Origin: Spirochaetaceae bacterium
GTDB taxonomy: Bacteria > Spirochaetota > Spirochaetia > UBA9216
Direction of reading: 5' to 3'
Length of the DNA: 8,634 nucleotides
NCBI GenBank assembly: GCA_028527945.1
Contig: JAQQAK010000392.1
Coordinates: 1 to 8,634, forward strand
Positions 5,899-8,634 of this stretch are shown here, in pieces. The position numbers were made by a program, and so were the translations under genes. The notes under the pieces were generated by a model, which was given only the letters and a program-made list of their open reading frames with translations, had not been told where the DNA came from and searched no databases. How positions within the stretch are numbered: position 1 is the stretch's first letter; each line of letters opens with the position of its first letter.

Positions 5899-7239
5899 AT
5901 GAAAAGCAGCAAAGAAAAACTTTCAGATTTTGGTGTAAAGGTTCCGGAGATCATGTTGCCGGAAGACTCTTCTCTTATGGATAAATGGGCAGTTATTGCA
6001 TGTGATCAGTATACTTCACAAAAGGATTACTGGAAAAAGGTTTCTGAAACAACAGAAAATACTCCTTCAACATTAAACCTTATTTTTCCTGAATGCTATC
6101 TTGAAGAGCCAGAGCCTGAAAAAAGAATAGAAAAGATAAACAGTACAATGAAAGAATATATAGACAAAAATATTCTTTCTAAACCTGAGTCCGGCTTTAT
6201 TTTAGTAAAGCGTGATACTCCGAATGTAAAAGGACGCTGGGGACTGATTGCCGCTCTTGATTTGGAAAAATATGATTTTTCTAAGGGTTCAAAAAGCCTG
6301 ATAAGAGCAACAGAAGGTACAATTATTGAACGCATTCCTCCAAGAGTGAAAATAAGAAAAAACGCGCCGTTAGAGTTACCACATATAATGGTTCTGATTG
6401 ATGATCGTCAAAAAACTATCATAGAACCACTTGCTGAAAAATCAGATTCACTAAAAAAAGTATATGATTTTGATCTAATGATGAACAGCGGGCACATTGA
6501 GGGCTTCAGAGTTGATTCAGAAAAAGATATAGAACAAATAGCTGAGGCTATTTCACAACTTGGTTCAAAAGAAACAATACAACAAAAATACGGAAATAAA
6601 GACGCTTTCCTTTTTGCTATGGGAGACGGAAACCATTCTCTTGCGACAGCAAAAACTATCTGGGAAAATTATAAAAAAGAAAATACTGACTTAGAAAGCA
6701 AAGAGCTTATGAATCATCCATCCAGATGGGCTCTGGTAGAGATTGTTAATATTTTTTCTGATGGAATTGAATTTGAAGCAATTCATAGGGTCTTATTTAA
6801 TATCGAACCTGAAAACTTTTTAAATGCTTTGGAAGTCAGCAATAATTTCAATGTTATTCAAAAAAATAATCTCGACGATGTTATTGCAGATATTGAAAAA
6901 CAAACCGATAAACAGCTTTGCGGTTTTACTTACTCAGGCGGATATGGAATTATTGAAGCAGTTAATCCAACGGCATCTATTTCGGCCGGAACTTTTCAGG
7001 AGTTTATTGATAACTATCTGAAAGATAAGCCGAAAGCTTCTGTCGATTACATACATGGAATTGACGTCACATCAGATCTTGGTATGAAAAACAATAATAT
7101 TGGATTATTTTTACCATCAATTGATAAGCAGTCATTTTTTCAAACTGTAATTGATGACGGAGCCTTTCCAAGAAAAACATTCTCTATGGGAGAAGCATTT
7201 GAAAAAAGATTTTATCTTGAAGCAAGAAAGATAATATAA
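5899..7239 (+). CDS. DUF1015 family protein (COG4198)
   Basis: The protein has 446 residues and belongs to the DUF1015 family. Landmarks are KWAVIACDQYTSQKDYW at about 29-45, STLNLIFPE at about 57-65, KGRWGLIAALDL near 111-122, RATEGTIIERIPPR at about 136-149 followed by ELPHIMVLIDD, FAMGDGNHSLATAK at about 239-252, and the C-terminal block GAFPRKTFSMGEAFEKRFYL. The GDGNHS block corresponds to the D-G-H-H-R motif seen in other DUF1015 proteins. The family's biochemical role is not settled. In other genomes these genes often lie beside serine-synthesis genes, but no such neighbour is visible here. It is soluble, without signal or membrane segment. The start at ATG 5899 is chosen because family members begin near MKSSKEKL. 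An in-frame TTG at 5881 would add six residues. No ribosome binding site is seen for either. Confidence 0.92.
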   Translation: MKSSKEKLSDFGVKVPEIMLPEDSSLMDKWAVIACDQYTSQKDYWKKVSETTENTPSTLNLIFPECYLEEPEPEKRIEKINSTMKEYIDKNILSKPESGFILVKRDTPNVKGRWGLIAALDLEKYDFSKGSKSLIRATEGTIIERIPPRVKIRKNAPLELPHIMVLIDDRQKTIIEPLAEKSDSLKKVYDFDLMMNSGHIEGFRVDSEKDIEQIAEAISQLGSKETIQQKYGNKDAFLFAMGDGNHSLATAKTIWENYKKENTDLESKELMNHPSRWALVEIVNIFSDGIEFEAIHRVLFNIEPENFLNALEVSNNFNVIQKNNLDDVIADIEKQTDKQLCGFTYSGGYGIIEAVNPTASISAGTFQEFIDNYLKDKPKASVDYIHGIDVTSDLGMKNNNIGLFLPSIDKQSFFQTVIDDGAFPRKTFSMGEAFEKRFYLEARKII

Positions 7240-7243
7240 TTCT

Positions 7244-7310
7244 AAAAAAAGAGAGCGCGAGGATTCTAAAATCATTTTACAAAATGAATCCCGCGCTTAT
7301 AAAAATTTTT
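7244..7310. terminator. Strong bidirectional intrinsic terminator
   Basis: AGCGCG plus GGATTC (7254-7259 and 7261-7266, separated by one bulged A) pair with GAATCC and CGCGCT (7286-7297). CATTT and AAATG can pair inside the loop. A T5 run (7306-7310) follows on the plus strand. On the minus strand the stem is followed by seven T (complement of 7244-7250). It lies between the convergent DUF1015 and DivIC-like genes and serves both. Confidence 0.85.
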
Positions 7311-7331
7311 GATAGAAAATATTTCTGGTTT

Positions 7332-7775
7332 TCAGGCATTTTTTTTACTTAAACGGATCTCGGTCAATATTCCACTTAAAACATAAAATATTAACCCAAC
7401 AAGAATTGAAATAATAATATAACTTCGGCTGTTGTTTATTTCTTTAAAATCATGACTTAGAAGTTTTCCCATAGCATAACCTGTAGTAGGAATAGTCAGC
7501 CCCTTCAAAATAAAGGTACCCTCTCCCTTCTCTACCCAGCCAAGATGCCTGGCCTGCAGAACAATCTCTTCAGGTTCTTTAATAAGCTTGTCAGAAGCTT
7601 CCAGAAGCTCATTGTTTATACCTCTAAGCTCTGAAATGTTTTTCTCAATCTCATTTTTGTACTTATCCATTTTAGAATAAGCGGCAATACCTTTGGCTCC
7701 AAAAAACAGATTTGCTATTATTACTGAAATTACTATTATATAAAGAGAGAGACAGGCTCTCATACTTGTCTTCAT
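7332..7775 (-). CDS. Septum formation initiator (DivIC/FtsB-like) protein with a second membrane helix
   Basis: The protein has 147 residues. A membrane helix at about 7-30 (ACLSLYIIVISVIIANLFFG) is followed by a coiled coil at about 33-66 (YSKMDKYKNEIEKNISELRGINNELLEA). Then comes EPEEIVLQARHLGWVEKGEGTFIL at about 67-90, which matches the conserved block after the coiled coil in FtsB/DivIC (an A-R-x-L-G-[WY] motif followed by a short basic/Gly turn). Such proteins are bitopic partners in the FtsLBQ-type division complex. Unlike the family norm, a second hydrophobic helix at about 119-137 (YIIISILVGLIFYVLSGIL) follows, ending in RLSKKNA, so the C-terminus should return to the cytoplasm. The start at 7775 lacks a ribosome binding site. 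The in-frame ATG at 7763 has GAAGA just upstream and is a fair alternative. It converges with the DUF1015 gene and diverges from the acidic protein gene. Confidence 0.75.
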   Translation of the reverse strand: MKTSMRACLSLYIIVISVIIANLFFGAKGIAAYSKMDKYKNEIEKNISELRGINNELLEASDKLIKEPEEIVLQARHLGWVEKGEGTFILKGLTIPTTGYAMGKLLSHDFKEINNSRSYIIISILVGLIFYVLSGILTEIRLSKKNA

Positions 7776-7830
7776 ATTCGGTAATACGGCTTTTTTCTTC
7801 TTATTCTTGAGCTTTATAATGCATTAAACT

Positions 7831-7858
7831 TTGTAATCTGATAAAATAGTTTTATAAT
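7831..7858 (+). promoter_or_regulatory. Promoter of the acidic protein gene
   Basis: TTGTAA (7831-7836), a 16-nt spacer and a perfect TATAAT (7853-7858) precede the acidic protein gene, with an expected start of transcription near 7865 and a leader of about 53 nt. A second perfect TATAAT at 7815-7820 has no good -35, and its complement could serve the divergent DivIC-like gene. Confidence 0.5.
7841..7855. repeat. Small palindrome overlapping the -10 box
   Basis: ATAAAA TAG TTTTAT is a perfect 6-bp inverted repeat with a 3-nt centre that runs into the TATAAT of the promoter. It could be an operator half-site pair. In AT-rich DNA it may also be chance. Confidence 0.35.
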
Positions 7859-7906
7859 TTATTCATTGGCTATTACTGCCGATACTATGATCGATGTTAT
7901 ATTTGC

Positions 7907-7911
7907 AGGAG
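7907..7911 (+). promoter_or_regulatory. Ribosome binding site of the acidic protein
   Basis: AGGAG lies 6 nt before ATG 7918 and fixes the start of a gene whose end is outside the window. Confidence 0.75.
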
Positions 7912-7917
7912 TAAAGA

Positions 7918-8634
7918 ATGGCCGCTTTTGACGATATTGATCTTTCAATAGACGAACTTGAAGACTTTGATTCAGCGCAGGAAGATTTTGGAGAAGACAC
8001 AGAACTTGACAAATACGGTGTCTGGGTAAAATCAGGACCAGAAGATGTTTTTGAAGAAAGTCCTGAAGAAGAATCAAATGATAACTTTGAACTAGAAGAT
8101 TTAAACACAGAAGATGTTGAGACAATAAATAACGAACTCGCTGATACAGAAGAAGACTTTCCGGATATTATTGATGAGCCGGAGCAAAGCCTTGAACAGG
8201 AAGAGACATCCTCTGACCTGGAAGATTTTAGCTTTGATGATATAGAAGAAGAGGAAAATTTATCTGAAGACTTTTTAGATACTGATGAATCCTTATCTTC
8301 TGAAGAAGAGGAAGCTTATCTTAATGACCTTGAAGAAGAACTTGAGAACGAATCTGAAGAAGACCTTGATTTAGAAGAATTCCCTGAGCCTTCCAATACA
8401 GATGATGAGATTATGCCTCTTTCTGAAGATTCAGAGTTCAATGATATTGACGCACTGGAAAAAGAGCTTACAGATATAGAAGATGCGTCTGACAAAATAG
8501 AAAACCTTAGCAGCAGCGTTTCTGATTCTGTACTTGAAACCGAATCATCAAAATCAATACTCCTTAAAATAGAAGAAGAACTCTTATCTATAAAGAGTGA
8601 GCTTTCAGAGCTTAAAACAGAATTATCTTCATTT
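7918..8634 (+). CDS. Acidic, probably disordered protein leading into a coiled coil (runs off right edge)
   Basis: The frame is open for 239 codons from ATG 7918 to the window edge. By my count about 95 of the 239 residues are Asp or Glu (near 40 percent), against eight Lys and no Arg, His or Cys. This composition points to a disordered, strongly negative N-terminal region. A short hydrophobic block recurs: LEDF at 14-17, LEDL at 59-62, LEDF at 101-104, LEEF at 152-155. One ordered-looking island, LDKYGVWVKSGPEDV at 30-44, has a different composition. From about residue 206 the sequence becomes heptad-like (SILLKIEEELLSIKSELSEL), the start of a coiled coil that continues beyond the edge. There is no signal peptide, so this part is presumably cytoplasmic. 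I do not recognise the family. A scaffold or partner-binding role is only a guess from architecture. It is divergent from the DivIC-like gene. Confidence 0.8.
   Translation, partial: MAAFDDIDLSIDELEDFDSAQEDFGEDTELDKYGVWVKSGPEDVFEESPEEESNDNFELEDLNTEDVETINNELADTEEDFPDIIDEPEQSLEQEETSSDLEDFSFDDIEEEENLSEDFLDTDESLSSEEEEAYLNDLEEELENESEEDLDLEEFPEPSNTDDEIMPLSEDSEFNDIDALEKELTDIEDASDKIENLSSSVSDSVLETESSKSILLKIEEELLSIKSELSELKTELSSF

Noticed and set aside
7887..7931. 15-codon frame MIDVIFAGVKNGRF overlapping the acidic protein start
   Set aside because: No ribosome binding site of its own and it spans the AGGAG of the real gene; most likely chance.
7859..8125. Two minus-strand frames opposite the acidic protein gene
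   Set aside because: GAA/GAT-rich coding DNA rarely gives stops on the opposite strand, so long Ser/Leu-rich shadow frames are expected. The plus-strand gene has a promoter, an AGGAG site and a coherent protein.

Overview
The window is AT-rich and densely coded. It suggests a diderm anaerobe, most plausibly a treponeme-like spirochaete. The evidence is an exported protein with a cleavable signal peptide and a C-terminal aromatic residue typical of outer-membrane barrels, an E. coli-type dihydroxy-acid dehydratase of the oxygen-labile class, a DUF1015 protein of the anaerobe type, and an acidic coiled-coil protein with no housekeeping match that I know. The lineage is inferred from style and gene content, not proven. 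I see no tRNA, rRNA, CRISPR array, insertion sequence or phage gene.

Layout: (1) 1-175, minus: the N-terminal end of a small membrane protein that runs off the left edge. (2) 311-1540, plus: a U32-family (TrhP-like) iron-sulphur protein. (3) A hairpin terminator between convergent genes. (4) 1613-2500, minus: a predicted outer-membrane barrel protein. (5) 2501-2866: a 366-bp non-coding stretch rich in inverted repeats. (6) 2867-3022, plus: a 51-residue small protein with its own ribosome binding site. (7) 3054-4889, minus: ilvD. (8) 4960-5823, minus: an unrecognised protein that looks like a cut-down GH20-type barrel. (9) 5899-7239, plus: a DUF1015 protein. (10) A strong bidirectional terminator. 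(11) 7332-7775, minus: a DivIC/FtsB-like division protein with an extra C-terminal membrane helix. (12) 7918-8634, plus: an acidic, probably disordered protein leading into a coiled coil, cut by the right edge.

The genes alternate in strand, so nearly every one needs its own promoter and there is little operon structure. The only same-strand neighbours are the GH20-like gene and ilvD, and ilvD has a good promoter in the 70-bp gap between them. They do not form one pathway: tRNA modification, valine/isoleucine synthesis, cell division and envelope functions sit side by side. Three genes (U32, GH20-like, DUF1015) lack a Shine-Dalgarno sequence and have -10-like boxes close to the start codon, suggesting very short or absent leaders. 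The other genes mostly have clear purine-rich ribosome binding sites. The least explained parts are the repeat-rich gap with its small ORF, the GH20-like relic and the acidic protein.
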